NCBI GenBank assembly: GCA_965198675.1
Contig: OZ240666.1
Span: 1,116,001-1,180,000 of the forward strand
Direction: 5' to 3'
Length of the DNA stretch: 64,000 nt
Source of the DNA: Prochloron sp965198675
GTDB taxonomy: Bacteria > Cyanobacteriota > Cyanobacteriia > Cyanobacteriales > Prochloraceae
The first letter of the stretch is position 1. Each line of letters begins with the position of its first letter. This document shows positions 52,976 to 62,309 of this stretch, in pieces. Below the pieces are notes generated by a model. It was given only the letters and a program-made list of their open reading frames with translations. It had not been told where the DNA came from and did not search any database. Made by a program: the position numbers and the translations under genes.

Positions 52976-53234
52976 ATGAAACGTAAGCACCAAAAAACCC
53001 TAGAGCAAATCTACAAACGACCAACCAACGGGAATATCCTGTGGACAGATATTGAGTCTTTGTTTAAAGCTCTCGGAGCAGAAGTTTCAGAAAGAGCTGG
53101 CTCAAGGGTAGCTGTTGTATGTACTTTTTGGCGAAGTTCGAGTTTTTCACAGACCACATCCCTCTCCAAATACGGATAAAGGCGCAATTGCAAGCATTCG
53201 CAAGTGGTTTAAAGATAAGGAGGTGAAACCATGA
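52976..53234 (+). pseudogene. HicA-family toxin, 4-bp duplication frameshift
   Basis: Starts MKRKHQKTLEQIYKRPTNGN at 52976 and reads IESLFKALGAEVSERAGSRV; at GTTGTATGTAC (about 53112) a TGTA is doubled. Removing one gives VVLFGEVRVFHRPHPSPNT, DKGAIASIRKWFKDKEVKP and a stop at 53232 that overlaps the next ATG. About 84 residues when repaired, the HicA size. Confidence 0.75.
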
Positions 53235-53299
53235 ATATAGCTAACCTAAATATTGATCAATGGGTATCTGAAGTACTTGAGCAATCAATAAATCAATAA
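53231..53299 (+). pseudogene. Antitoxin fragment after the HicA relic
   Basis: Twenty-two codons (MNIANLNIDQWVSEVLEQSI) starting in the ATGA overlap with the toxin gene, where a HicB antitoxin would be expected. Too short for the antitoxin fold. GGAGGTGAAACC before it is a good ribosome site. Confidence 0.45.
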
Positions 53300-53318
53300 A
53301 TTCGCGGGGGTGTGGAAG

Positions 53319-53404
53319 TAGGAAGTAGGTTGGGAAGAGGTGCCGAAACCCAACATTGGTTTTGGTTGGTGCTGTTGGGTTTCACTTCGTTCTACCCAAC
53401 CTAC
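53319..53404. repeat. TAGGTTGGG...CCCAACCTA repeat overlapping the NACHT gene end
   Basis: Inverted ends GTAGGTTGGG and CCCAACCTAC with internal AACCCAACATTGG; same family as 20550-20587. The last eight codons and stop of the NACHT gene (53382) lie within it, so its present C-terminus was probably set by this insertion. Confidence 0.75.
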
Positions 53405-55348
53405 GATTAAAGGCAAAATGCTGTCTTAGGAAGTCATGGATAAAGCGGTAACTACCCCCTACTCGTTGCAAGAATAGGCGATCGCTTCCGTAATCAAGGA
53501 ATTTAGCGTAATTCCAGGGTATCAGTTTATTGTACCACAGCATAAGGCGCAGGCTGAAATGTTCGATGACAGGAAGACCACCAAGTAGAAAACCGAAGAA
53601 AAATGGTAAAAACATACCGCGAAGCAGAGATTCTATTAACTGAAAATTTCCTTTTGGAGATAACAAAAAAAGTATTATTACAATTGATGGATAGGTGAGG
53701 ATGAAAAAAATAAATCCATTTTTGGGCGATCGCCATATTTCTTGATTAGGAAACGTTTTTGTTTCTATTTTTAGAATCGTCAAAATTAATCCTGAAGAAA
53801 AACAACAAACTAACCCAAAAGCTAATCCTACTTCTAACACTGCTTTTAAGCCATAAGACATGGCATATATCATTACCCAAAATAATCCGGCAAACAACCC
53901 TATCAAAAACATTTTTTTGACTGTTTGTATTGTCAAGTTCAATGGAGGTAGGGTTTTTATCTTTTTGTCACTCAAAACATCAACTGAATCGACAACCATC
54001 CCTACAATAATCCCGTTCAGAAACCCCACAAGCACTGCATCAATTTTACCGTAAATAACCGCATAAAATATCCCTGTAAACACACCATGAATTATCTTTT
54101 CAAGCATCCAAAAAATCGATTTTTGGCCACGACTTTCTAACCAAGATGGTTGCAAGTTTTCAATGAAAAATTCCGTCTGATTTTGTTCAATTAGCTTTTT
54201 AGCTAACCAACCCAACCAAAGACGGGTATCTTTATTGTTAAAGGGTTTCGGTTTACCATCCTTGTAACGACGCTTGAGCATTTTGTTGATATAAGCATCA
54301 AAGAGATAACTGCGTCGTTCTTCCAAGGAATCTAACCGCTGCCACTCAGATAGAGAGATTTCAGAATAAGCCAAGATGATCAGATTTAAAAGCAATGGTA
54401 TTCGCGCCAAACCCAGGCAATTTTCCTCCTCACTCATGAAATCGGAATCATCCTTAATACTGTTCCAAAGTTCCTCTCCTGGTTCCGTTTTGAGGATGTA
54501 ATTTTGAATTTGTTCCGTAGTGAGAGGTTGGAGGATAATGGAACCATTGAGTTTGAGCTTTGTGGAGTAAAGTTCATACTCCTTTTTCCGAGAACAAACC
54601 ACCGGAGAAATTCGTTGATTTTTGCCACACACTTCGATTGTCGCAGTGGTGCTAACTCATCCAAACCATCCAAAAGAGGTAATATAGTACGATTTTTCAG
54701 CAGTTTCTTGGCAAAATTCCAACTTACTCCGTATTTTTCATTTAGCTCTGCAATTATCCACTGTTTCAAACTCAGATCATCCTCTTTCCAGGAAGATAAA
54801 TTCAGCAGCACAGGGATAGGTTTTTTCGGGTCATTTTTCGCCTGTTGTACCAAAGTTTCCGCTAATTTCAGGAGCATAGTGGTTTTTCCTGCACCTGGTG
54901 TTCCCAAAATCAACAATTTGCCCCCAGTGTCACGGTGATAAAAGACTTCATCAATGGTAGTATGAGGAGGGAGTGAAAAGCTAGGTTTATTGCCGATTTT
55001 CACCTCCACTCCACAAAGGGGTTGGACTTGGTTTGCGTCTTGAACCTTATTTGGTACAATGTAAATGCGATTGTGTAGAGAATCTTCCAATCGTTTCTGA
55101 ACCTCTTGTTTATCAACGTAATCTAAAAGTTCTTGCTGGTTTTTATCCCGGAGCGCCTTTTTTGGAAAACTGCTCCTACCGGGGTGTGTTTCAATGTTGA
55201 TAGTATTGTGATTTCCCCGTATGGAATTATTTCTATCCCCCTGAGTCACAATACTCTCGTCACCTTGAGCAGTGCGGTTTTCATTCCCTTCCACAGATTG
55301 GCGTTTGGAGGGTTCTGGTTCGTTTTGCGATGGTTTTGGTGAAGTCAT
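53382..55348 (-). pseudogene. NACHT-family STAND NTPase with membrane helices, one frameshift
   Basis: N-part (55348 to about 54600): polar Asn/Gly-rich head (GDRNNSIRGNHNTINIE), then the NTPase with Walker A LGTPGAGKTTMLLKLAETL and Walker B LPLLDGLDELAPLRQ. A break near 54600 moves to the frame VVCSRKKEYELYSTKLKLNG, QPLTTEQIQNYIL; some 10-15 residues also seem lost. The C-part has about six membrane helices (IGLFAGLFWVMIYAMSYGL and others) and LFLQRVGGSYRFIHDFLRQH before the end. NACHT STAND proteins are often defence or stress ATPases; membrane-bound forms are common in cyanobacteria. Sensor and target unknown. Confidence 0.8.
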
Positions 55349-55451
55349 AGCAATACTGTTTTGGTTACATTATAGTCGATCCCCCCGCTCTAAGGGGGGC
55401 TGGGGGGATCAGGGGTTACACTATCCAAATCGAACTGACGTTTTTTCCCAA

Positions 55452-55693
55452 CTACAGGGCAATTTTCACCATCGTCGGAGCAACTTCCCGGAGAAACTCT
55501 TTGATTCCTTTTACCGTTTTAGACGCTTCCTGGAGATTTTCGTTCACCCGTTTGAGACTTTTACCGATGGATTCTTTGTCTGGTTCCGATTCTTGCACCT
55601 CCACTATAGCAGCTTCTATGCGCTTAATTCTTCGGGTAAAATTGCCAAACTTTGAACGAATGCGCGGCAGTAACGCATCGTACGTAGCAGCAT
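55452..55693 (-). pseudogene. Helical protein fragment upstream of the NACHT gene
   Basis: An open frame of 80 codons with no start: DAATYDALLPRIRSKFGNF, RRIKRIEAAIVEVQESEPDK, NENLQEASKTVKGIKEFL, REVAPTMVKIAL. The helical, KxVxxF...APTV-like end is like small proteins that often precede membrane NACHT genes. The 5' part has been lost at a GTAGGATGCGTTA-type repeat (55673-55727). Confidence 0.5.
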
Positions 55694-55788
55694 CCTAAAT
55701 TAAATGGGTTAGCGTAACGCATCCTACGGGCAGCAGAGAACAACCAATCGGTGGGCGATGCCCACAAGGCTACAAGGCTTCCATCCCC

Positions 55789-56430
55789 CTATCCCCCGTT
55801 TTCCCGTAGCCAATTTTTAAATGCTTGAATGGCTTGGCTGCTACCAGAAACTTTACTCTGCTGGACGTACCGATTCACTAACTCTATAATTGGGATACCT
55901 GGAAAAGTGGGACTAGAATCGGATTGGAAATATTCTCCTCCTTGCAAAACATTAATCTGAAGTTCTCCTCTTGTGTATCGCCAAAGTTCGGGTACTCCTA
56001 AAATCTGATAATTATCGAAGTGAGTGCGAGAGGTAATATCAATTTCTATGACTAAATCTGGGGGAGGTTCTACAGTAAGATCCAGCCGTTTTTTACCAAT
56101 AACAGCTCCTTGATTTTGAATGTAAAAACAGGCGTCTGGTTCAATTGCTTGAGTCATAGGTTCATTTTTAAAAGTGGTAGAACCCAAGGAATCATAATTA
56201 ATCCCTCTTTCACTCAATAAAATTTTGACCATGTCGCTAATAATTTCTTTGGCTTTTTCATGTTCTGGTAGAGAAACCATAATTTTTAACATACCATTAC
56301 TATAGGAAAACCTCGCAGCGGGACGTTCTTCTAATTCCGTTAATATATTCTCCAATTGCTGCCAACTAACATGTTCCAACATTAATTGGTGTCCCGGTTC
56401 AATTCTTAATTGTCTTAATTCTAATAGCAT
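55789..56430 (-). CDS. Uma2-family endonuclease
   Basis: 213 residues, complete: VSWQQLENILTELEERPAA, FSYSNGMLKIMVSLPEHE, the family core IEPDACFYIQNQ, PPPDLVIEIDITSRTHFDNY with Asp and Glu of the PD-(D/E)XK site, and GVPELWRYTRGEL. Multicopy family in cyanobacteria, biological role unclear. Confidence 0.85.
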   Translation of the reverse strand: MLLELRQLRIEPGHQLMLEHVSWQQLENILTELEERPAARFSYSNGMLKIMVSLPEHEKAKEIISDMVKILLSERGINYDSLGSTTFKNEPMTQAIEPDACFYIQNQGAVIGKKRLDLTVEPPPDLVIEIDITSRTHFDNYQILGVPELWRYTRGELQINVLQGGEYFQSDSSPTFPGIPIIELVNRYVQQSKVSGSSQAIQAFKNWLRENGG

Positions 56431-56519
56431 AATTGTTCATCCATTTTATCTCGTTATTGTGACCCGCCCGGAAATAAATTGTTGCCTCTAAGGCTTTTAT
56501 CATGATAAACTGTTATATT

Positions 56520-56640
56520 ATAGCAGAGAGAAAGCAATCGGTGGGCAATGCCCACCCTACAGCTGTTATATTATAGCAGAGAGGAAGCAATCGGTGGGCA
56601 ATGCCCACCCTACAGCTACAGCTATTATATTATAGCAGAG
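56520..56640. repeat. Three tandem GTGGGCAATGCCCACC repeat units before recQ
   Basis: AATCGGTGGGCAATGCCCAC-CCTACAGCTGTTATATTATAGCAGAGAG is present twice and part of it a third time. The GGTGGGCAATGCCCACC palindrome recurs at about 44775, 46350, 49735, 52760 and 55750. The unit runs to within 30 bases of the recQ start. Confidence 0.9.
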
Positions 56641-56668
56641 AGCAGACACATCTATATAACCGAAGAAA

Positions 56669-58129
56669 ATGAATCCCACAGAATATGATAACATACGAGA
56701 AGCTTTCCAAAAAATTTGGGGCTATGAAGATTTTCGCCCACCACAAGAAGAGATAATCCGCTGTCTTTTGTCCTCCCAAGACGCCCTTATTGTCATACCC
56801 ACTGGAGGGGGAAAATCTATTTGCTTTCAACTACCTGCCTTATTACAAAAGGGTATAACTCTGGTAGTTTGCCCTCTAATAGCACTAATGGAGAATCAAG
56901 TCAAGGAATTGAGAGAACGCAATCTTCCTGCTGCCCTCTTACATAGTCAAATACCCAAACATGAACGAAAACCAACCCTACAAGCTATTGATAAAGGAGA
57001 ACTTAGATTACTTTATCTCTCCCCAGAAACCCTCCTCAGTCTCCCGGTCTGGGAACAGTTATCTCAGCCCTTTGTGGAAATAAATGGCTTAATTTTAGAT
57101 GAAGCTCATTGCTTGGTACAGTGGGGGGAGACATTTCGTCCTAGCTATCGCCGTTTAGGAGCAGTTAGAGGGACTTTATTGCAGTCTAAACCCCCAAAAA
57201 CAAAAATAGCCATAGCTGCTTTTACAGCCACTGCTGATACCACTGCCCAGAAAATTATAACCCAGACACTGCAACTTAAAAAACCCCAAACTTTCCTCAT
57301 TACTCCCTACCGCAACAACCTTCATTTGGGAGTAAAAACCATTTGGACACCCAGGGGAAGACGACAGCAGATGTTAAAATTTATCCAAGCTAGAGATAAG
57401 CAAGGGGGGTTAGTTTACGTCCGCACTCGCAAAGACAGTGAAGAAATAGCAGCTTGGTTTTGCTCTATGGGATACCGCACCGCAGCCTATCACGCTGGTT
57501 TGAGTGCCACCCAAAGGCGGAAAATCGAATCTAGTTGGTTGGGTGGGGAAACCCAATTTGCTGTTTGTACTTCTGCCTTTGGTATGGGGATTAATAAGCC
57601 CCACGTGCCCTGGGTAGTGCATTTACAAGCACCTCAATTCTTGTCCGAATATTTGCAAGAAGTAGGTAGAGCAGGGCGAAATGGTCAAAGGGCTGATATT
57701 TTAACCTTAATTAGCGAACCCACGGGATGGTTTAATCCAGAAGATAAACAGCAATGGCAGTTTTTAGCCCGACAGTGGGAAAAACAGTATAGAAAAGCCC
57801 GACAAATAGAAAAACAAATCCCCCCTCAAGGAGAAGTGGAAAAAGTTGGGCGGCAGTTTCCCGGTGGGGATCTGGCTTTGGCATTGCTCAATAGTGCAGG
57901 TAAGTTAGAATGGACCGATCCTTTCCACTATCGGCGCCGTTCCGGCAATAGCTCCCGCTCTTTAGGAGATATGGGGAAAATGCAACAAAAGTGGCAAGAA
58001 CAAATGACCCACTATTTGAGAACTAAGGAGTGTCGCTGGCAGTTTTTACTCCATGCTTTTGGCTTTACAAAGGAAGCCTTGGGGTTTAAATGTGGTCATT
58101 GTGATAATTGCACAAATGGTGTATCGTAG
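56669..58129 (+). CDS. RecQ-family ATP-dependent DNA helicase
   Basis: 486 residues. Helicase motifs in order: FRPPQEEIIRCLLS, Walker A IPTGGGKSICFQLP (about 45-58), DEAH in LILDEAHCLVQWGETFRPSY, AFTATAD, VYVRTRKDSEEIA, CTSAFGMGINKPHVPWVVH, and EVGRAGRNGQ. The zinc-binding end is short (CGHCDNC) and the HRDC domain is absent, as in short cyanobacterial RecQ forms. Its 3' end is duplicated beyond the R-M genes. Confidence 0.92.
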   Translation: MNPTEYDNIREAFQKIWGYEDFRPPQEEIIRCLLSSQDALIVIPTGGGKSICFQLPALLQKGITLVVCPLIALMENQVKELRERNLPAALLHSQIPKHERKPTLQAIDKGELRLLYLSPETLLSLPVWEQLSQPFVEINGLILDEAHCLVQWGETFRPSYRRLGAVRGTLLQSKPPKTKIAIAAFTATADTTAQKIITQTLQLKKPQTFLITPYRNNLHLGVKTIWTPRGRRQQMLKFIQARDKQGGLVYVRTRKDSEEIAAWFCSMGYRTAAYHAGLSATQRRKIESSWLGGETQFAVCTSAFGMGINKPHVPWVVHLQAPQFLSEYLQEVGRAGRNGQRADILTLISEPTGWFNPEDKQQWQFLARQWEKQYRKARQIEKQIPPQGEVEKVGRQFPGGDLALALLNSAGKLEWTDPFHYRRRSGNSSRSLGDMGKMQQKWQEQMTHYLRTKECRWQFLLHAFGFTKEALGFKCGHCDNCTNGVS

Positions 58130-58157
58130 AATAAGTTGTAATCTTTTGGCTATGCTC
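57835..58157. repeat. Left copy of the recQ 3'-end duplication flanking the R-M system
   Basis: Starts AGTGGAAAAAGTTGGGCG, covers the last 98 codons of recQ and 28 bases beyond the stop (AGTTGTAATCTTTTGGCTAT). The right copy, at 60995-61177, has the first 18 bases and then, after a loss of about 138 bases, the rest. Confidence 0.88.
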
Positions 58158-58190
58158 TATGGCTAAACCCGCTGAGGACTAGCCAGATTG

Positions 58191-58217
58191 AAAAATGGGG
58201 ACGCGATCGCCATTTTT
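58191..58217. terminator. Possible bidirectional terminator after recQ
   Basis: AAAAATGG (58191-58198) and CCATTTTT (58210-58217) form an A-flanked, T-ended hairpin with an 11-base loop containing a HIP1-like GCGATCGC. Confidence 0.4.
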
Positions 58218-58355
58218 AAGGGCAGCCTCAAGAAATTATTCTTATCGAAAAAGAGGACAGGAAGTAGCTCAGGGGTTAAAATTCAGTAAATCCCGACGAT
58301 TTTAAGGAGTAGTTAGTGGGAGTAAATCGCGATAGATTTTTATAATAACTGGTTT

Positions 58356-59453
58356 ATGAAGTTTGCACCTAAAGCCTTCAGAGACACACGCATTAAAACA
58401 ACCAAGCAAGTGGAAGAGGCTCTTGAGTGGACTGAAAACTTAACCAATATTCGCCCTGAGACCTTAATGGGTCATCCATCGATTTTACCAATGCTTCCTA
58501 TGACCACATGTCCACCAATTGCCCATGATCGTTTGGTGGGTTTATCCGGTGCTTCGTCTAACTTGGTGAAAAACATGGAAACTAAAAACAGAATACCGCC
58601 AAGAATGCCCCATTCGGATGTGAACGACAACTTGGAAAAAATAGGAGCCATCATCGAAAAGATGGCTGATCCTGATATTTTCCTATGGAAGGAACGTGGT
58701 GATCAAGGCACAACTGACCGTCTTTGTAGTGCAATTGCTGGTCCCATTATTAGAAACGCCCAAAACGTCAGCTTACTGCATTGACATCCTCCCCACCCCC
58801 CTGAGTGGGTGGGGATTCCCAAGCATCGCTACTTGGGTTTCTGCTTCCTTCCCCCGGCATCGATGATGCCGGGGGTCTTTCGCACCTGCCCCTCGAAGCC
58901 AAGTCCGATTGGTCTTATGGTTGCTCCACAGACTGACACGGCGAGCCCCGCCGCCAAAAACCATTGTAACACACTTTCCGGCGTGCTGTCCATCCCCACC
59001 GGGGTGGGGTCTTCCGCACGTTTGATAAAAACATGGCTGGAAGCCCGTAGTTATGGAGAACTAATGCCTGGTGAAGTTGAAGACTTTTTATCCATGCCGC
59101 CTGCTACTTTTTCATTCCGCGTCAACATTCCAGTTATACAGGGAGAGGGGGCTGGGAAAAAGAAAGTAAACATACCTGTGGATGTAGTAATCATGGGTAA
59201 GAATGGGAAAAAGGGCGATTACCCTTCGTTGTTTGAGGCTAAATCAGCAGGGGATTTCACCAATACCAACAAGCGTCGCAAAGAAGAAGCAGTTAAAATC
59301 CAACAACTGCGAAAAACCTACGGCCAAAAAATTACCTTTGATCTGTTTCTATGCGGTTATTTTGATTCTGGTTATTTGGGCTATGAAGCAGCAGAAGGAA
59401 TTGATTGGGTATGGGAACACCGCATTGACGATTTAGAAAAGTTTGGATTATAA
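58356..59453 (+). pseudogene. XamI-like type II restriction endonuclease, disrupted by a small element
   Basis: First part (58356-58784) reads MKFAPKAFRDTRIKTTKQVE, MGHPSILPMLPMTTCPPIAH, DRLVGLSGASSNLV, PIIRNAQNV and ends at TGA 58782 within an inserted element. After it the frame resumes IKTWLEARSYGELMPGEVE, then the likely catalytic part KKGDYPSLFEAKSAGDFTN (D...ExK of a PD-(D/E)XK nuclease), ending KFGL at 59453. The order and the partner methylase point to the XamI family. It lies three bases ahead of the methylase gene. Confidence 0.65.
58785..59016 (-). mobile_element. Small IS200/IS605-type remnant inside the restriction gene
   Basis: About 230 bases without a gene. One end, CATCCTCCCCACCCCC-CTGAGTGGGTGGGG, is the hairpin and terminal sequence typical of tnpB-type elements (the IS at 15800-17651 ends likewise in GAGGATGTC). 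The other end carries CATCCCCACCGGGGTGGGG; between them is CCCCCGGCATCGATGATGCC. Exact borders are uncertain by about 10 bases. Confidence 0.6.
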
Positions 59454-59456
59454 CCA

Positions 59457-60989
59457 ATGGTAAAATTTAGTGACATTGAAAGGCAACGTCAAGTAATTCA
59501 GGCTAAACTTGATGGTTTGAAAGCAAAAGAAGAACGTAACTTTACGGGACAATTCTCAACACCTATTGTCCTTGCTAAGGCAATTATTCAACACACGACT
59601 AAAATAATGCCTCAGGGTGGAAAAATTCGCTTTCTTGATCCAGCCTTTGGCACAGGAGCATTTTTTAGTGCGCTGAATAGTGCTTTTTCAGCAACAAGAA
59701 TTGAGGCAGCTACCGGTTACGAAATTGACCCTCACTATGGGATACCAGCAAAAAAAATATGGTCTGAGACCATTCTTGACTTGCAATTAACTGACTTCAC
59801 CAAAGCAATTCCACCAATAGATGACAAAAATAAGTTCAATTTAATTATTTGTAACCCTCCATATGTTCGCCACCACCATATAAATGGACAAAAAGAACAG
59901 TTACAGGCTAAAGCATTTAGTGCTGCCAATATAAAACTGTCCGGCTTGACTGGTTTGTACTGCTATTTTATGGCATTGTCACATCCTTGGTTGAAGTCAA
60001 ATGGTATTTCCGGGTGGTTAGTACCCAGCGAGTTCATGGATGTTAACTATGGTCAATCTGTCAAGCATTACTTGCTAAATGAAGTGACCTTATTACGAGT
60101 TCACCGATTTGACCCAAAAGATGTTCAATTTGATGATGCGCTCGTGTCTTCGGCTATCCTATGGTTTAAAAATAAAAAGCCAAAGGTCAACCAGAGAGTA
60201 AAGTTTACTTATGGTGGTACGATTGACCAGCCAGCACATGAAAAAGAAATCAGGGTTAAAGTGCTGGCTGATGAAAAAAAATGGACACGGTTTCCAGTTT
60301 CTGGTGAACGATTTATAAATAGTAATAGTATACCTAAATTGAAAGATTTCTTCACCGTTAAACGAGGAATTGCAACGGGTAACAATGGTTTCTTTATCAT
60401 GTCTCCAGAAGAGATTCAAAGACAAAACCTACTAAGAGAACAATTTCGCCCAATTTTACCAAGTCCACGCTATCTTGATGTCACTGAAGTAAATGCTGAC
60501 GAAAAAGGAAATCCAATGCTCAAAAATCAGTTGTTTGTTCTTGATTGTAAACTTTCAATTGATGAAGTCAAAAGGGATTATCCTTATTTGTACATCTATC
60601 TTCAGAAAGGTGTTGCTAGAGGTGTTCCTGACCGTTATTTGTGCAAAAATAGGAAGATTTGGTATGCTCAAGAAACCAGACTTGAATCTTCGTTTTACTG
60701 CACCTACATTGGTAGGTCAAACAAGGAAGGTAGAAAACCATTTCGTTTCATTTTGAACCATTCAAAGGCAATCGTATCCAATTCCTATCTTATCCTTTAT
60801 CCCAAACCATTCCTGGAGAAAGATATCGTGACAAATGCAATTCTCAAAGTTCGTATTATTGAAGCACTGAATCAAATTCCAGGTAAAGCTATGGTTGATG
60901 AAGGCCGTGTATATGGCGGAGGAATGCATAAACTTGAGCCAAAAGAATTGGGTAATGTCCCGGCAATCGAGATAGCTAATCTGTTATAG
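59457..60989 (+). CDS. Type II N6-adenine DNA methyltransferase (Eco57I/XamI-like)
   Basis: 510 residues. SAM-binding motif I in FLDPAFGTGAFFSAL (about 61-75), catalytic motif NPPYVRHHH (about 137-145), and a C-terminal target-recognition part (KDFFTVKRGIATGNNGFF, GRSNKEGRKPFRF). The motif order (I then IV) marks the gamma class of m6A enzymes. Intact, while its endonuclease partner is broken, so it would now methylate without restricting. Target sequence unknown; XamI relatives recognise GTCGAC. Confidence 0.85.
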   Translation: MVKFSDIERQRQVIQAKLDGLKAKEERNFTGQFSTPIVLAKAIIQHTTKIMPQGGKIRFLDPAFGTGAFFSALNSAFSATRIEAATGYEIDPHYGIPAKKIWSETILDLQLTDFTKAIPPIDDKNKFNLIICNPPYVRHHHINGQKEQLQAKAFSAANIKLSGLTGLYCYFMALSHPWLKSNGISGWLVPSEFMDVNYGQSVKHYLLNEVTLLRVHRFDPKDVQFDDALVSSAILWFKNKKPKVNQRVKFTYGGTIDQPAHEKEIRVKVLADEKKWTRFPVSGERFINSNSIPKLKDFFTVKRGIATGNNGFFIMSPEEIQRQNLLREQFRPILPSPRYLDVTEVNADEKGNPMLKNQLFVLDCKLSIDEVKRDYPYLYIYLQKGVARGVPDRYLCKNRKIWYAQETRLESSFYCTYIGRSNKEGRKPFRFILNHSKAIVSNSYLILYPKPFLEKDIVTNAILKVRIIEALNQIPGKAMVDEGRVYGGGMHKLEPKELGNVPAIEIANLL

Positions 60990-60994
60990 CGCTC

Positions 60995-61177
60995 AGTGGA
61001 AAAAGTTGGGCGATGGCAAGAACAAATGACCCAGTATTTGAGAACCAAGGAGTGTCGCTGGCAGTTTTTACTCCATGGTTTTGGCTTTAAAAAGGAAGCC
61101 TTGGGTTTTAAATGTGGTCATTGTGATAATTGCCAAAATGGTGTATCCTAGAATAGGTTGTAATCTTTTGGCTATGC
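60995..61177. repeat. Right copy of the recQ 3'-end duplication
   Basis: From AGTGGAAAAAGTTGGGCG (60995-61012), skipping about 138 bases, then GGCAAGAACAAATGACCC through CGHCDNC codons to TTTTGGCTATG (61167-61177), where the next gene follows. Scattered base changes from the left copy show the event is not very recent. Confidence 0.88.
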
Positions 61178-61178
61178 C

Positions 61179-61508
61179 ATGAAACCTAAAACAGAGAAAT
61201 GGGGTTTACTCAAAGCGGTTATTGGTCTTGTCGCGTTCCTTGTTCGTATTGGGATTATTCTGGCTGTCACGGCGTTTGTTATTGCGCTTGTTATAGGCGA
61301 TGGTGATTTTTCATCTTTCATTACACCCATCACCAAACCCGAATGTGTTATTAAAGGCAACATCTCGCATAATTCAGGCAGGAAAATTTATCACCTTCCG
61401 GGGATGGAATATTACGAACAAATCCGTATTGATCCATCCAGAGGAGAGAGGTGGTTTTGCACAGAGTCAGAGGCGATTAACAATGGTTGGCGTAAAGCAC
61501 TAAGGTAG
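61179..61508 (+). CDS. Small membrane protein with a C-terminal GNIS...GERWFCTExEA domain
   Basis: 109 residues: one or two N-terminal membrane helices (AVIGLVAFLVRIGIILAVTA, about 13-42), then CVIKGNISHNSGRKIYHLPG, YYEQIRIDPSRGERWFCTES and EAINNGWRKAL. This C-terminal module is familiar from bacterial secreted nuclease-like and small membrane proteins; its job is not known. It was the direct neighbour of recQ before the R-M genes came in. Confidence 0.7.
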   Translation: MKPKTEKWGLLKAVIGLVAFLVRIGIILAVTAFVIALVIGDGDFSSFITPITKPECVIKGNISHNSGRKIYHLPGMEYYEQIRIDPSRGERWFCTESEAINNGWRKALR

Positions 61509-62309
61509 TAGTGGTAGGGTGGGCAATACGTCTCCCAGTTTTTGATATCCAAAGTTTGGAGACAACGTTGCCCACCTTTGAGGAGTTTAAGAGAAGGGCG
61601 ATCGATCGCCTATTGCTCAAACACTTTGTCGCTCGGTTGCTTTTCTTCCCCCAAAACCTTTACCCCGCGATAAGCGCTATACCTTGAAACTGCTTAAACA
61701 GCAACCAATTTCTGCGAGTGTGAGCATCATAGGAATAGACATTAATGGTTTTAATCTCCCTTTCATCTCCTTTTCATTATTCTCTAACCACTTACGCAAA
61801 GCAACTGCGGAAGCTGCGGTGCGATTGCGGATCGCTACCAAAAGCAATAAAAGTAGCAGCATTGATCCACTCCCCCGGTTAAAACACGGGGGATTCGGGA
61901 TTTAAGCAGCAATCGCAGGGAAACCCCGTCTTACATTGCCTAGCCCACCCACCCCTCTTCTCCCCTCCCAGGAGGGGATGGGGGTGGGTCCAACCTTTTT
62001 GATTATACTACGGCTGAATAAATTCAGCTTGCGCTTATATCCCCCGATTAAAATACGGTTGCTCTATCGCTTTGCACCTCGTAAGGTAGGCAAAGTTCTT
62101 ATACCGGGAAAGGTAATATCCCCTCCCTAAGGGCTGATCGGTGGTAATAACAACCTGATAGTCTCTCTTTTTAAACTCGGCGATCGCTCCTCTAACTCCA
62201 TCATCATTTACCCACCCCCCAACCCCCCTCCTGGGAGCTTGGCTCGGGGGGTGGGTACAACCCCGCACCAGACGCCTGCCGCAGGACTGGTAACTGTCAT
62301 GGTACAAGG
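61509..62309. other. 800-bp repeat-rich gap
   Basis: No convincing gene. Contains GTGGGCAATACG/CGTTGCCCACC (61518-61580), G/C-rich palindromes of the CCCACCCCTCTTCTCCCCTC class (about 61945-61990 and 62210-62262), and at 62280-62316 TGGTAACTGTCATGGTACAA, a relative of sequences at 15520 and 50860. Two minus-strand stretches are open for 50-60 codons (RKWLENNEKEMKGRLKPLMS near 61750; GAIAEFKKRDYQVVITTDQP near 62160) and may be remains of one gene I do not recognise. Confidence 0.5.
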
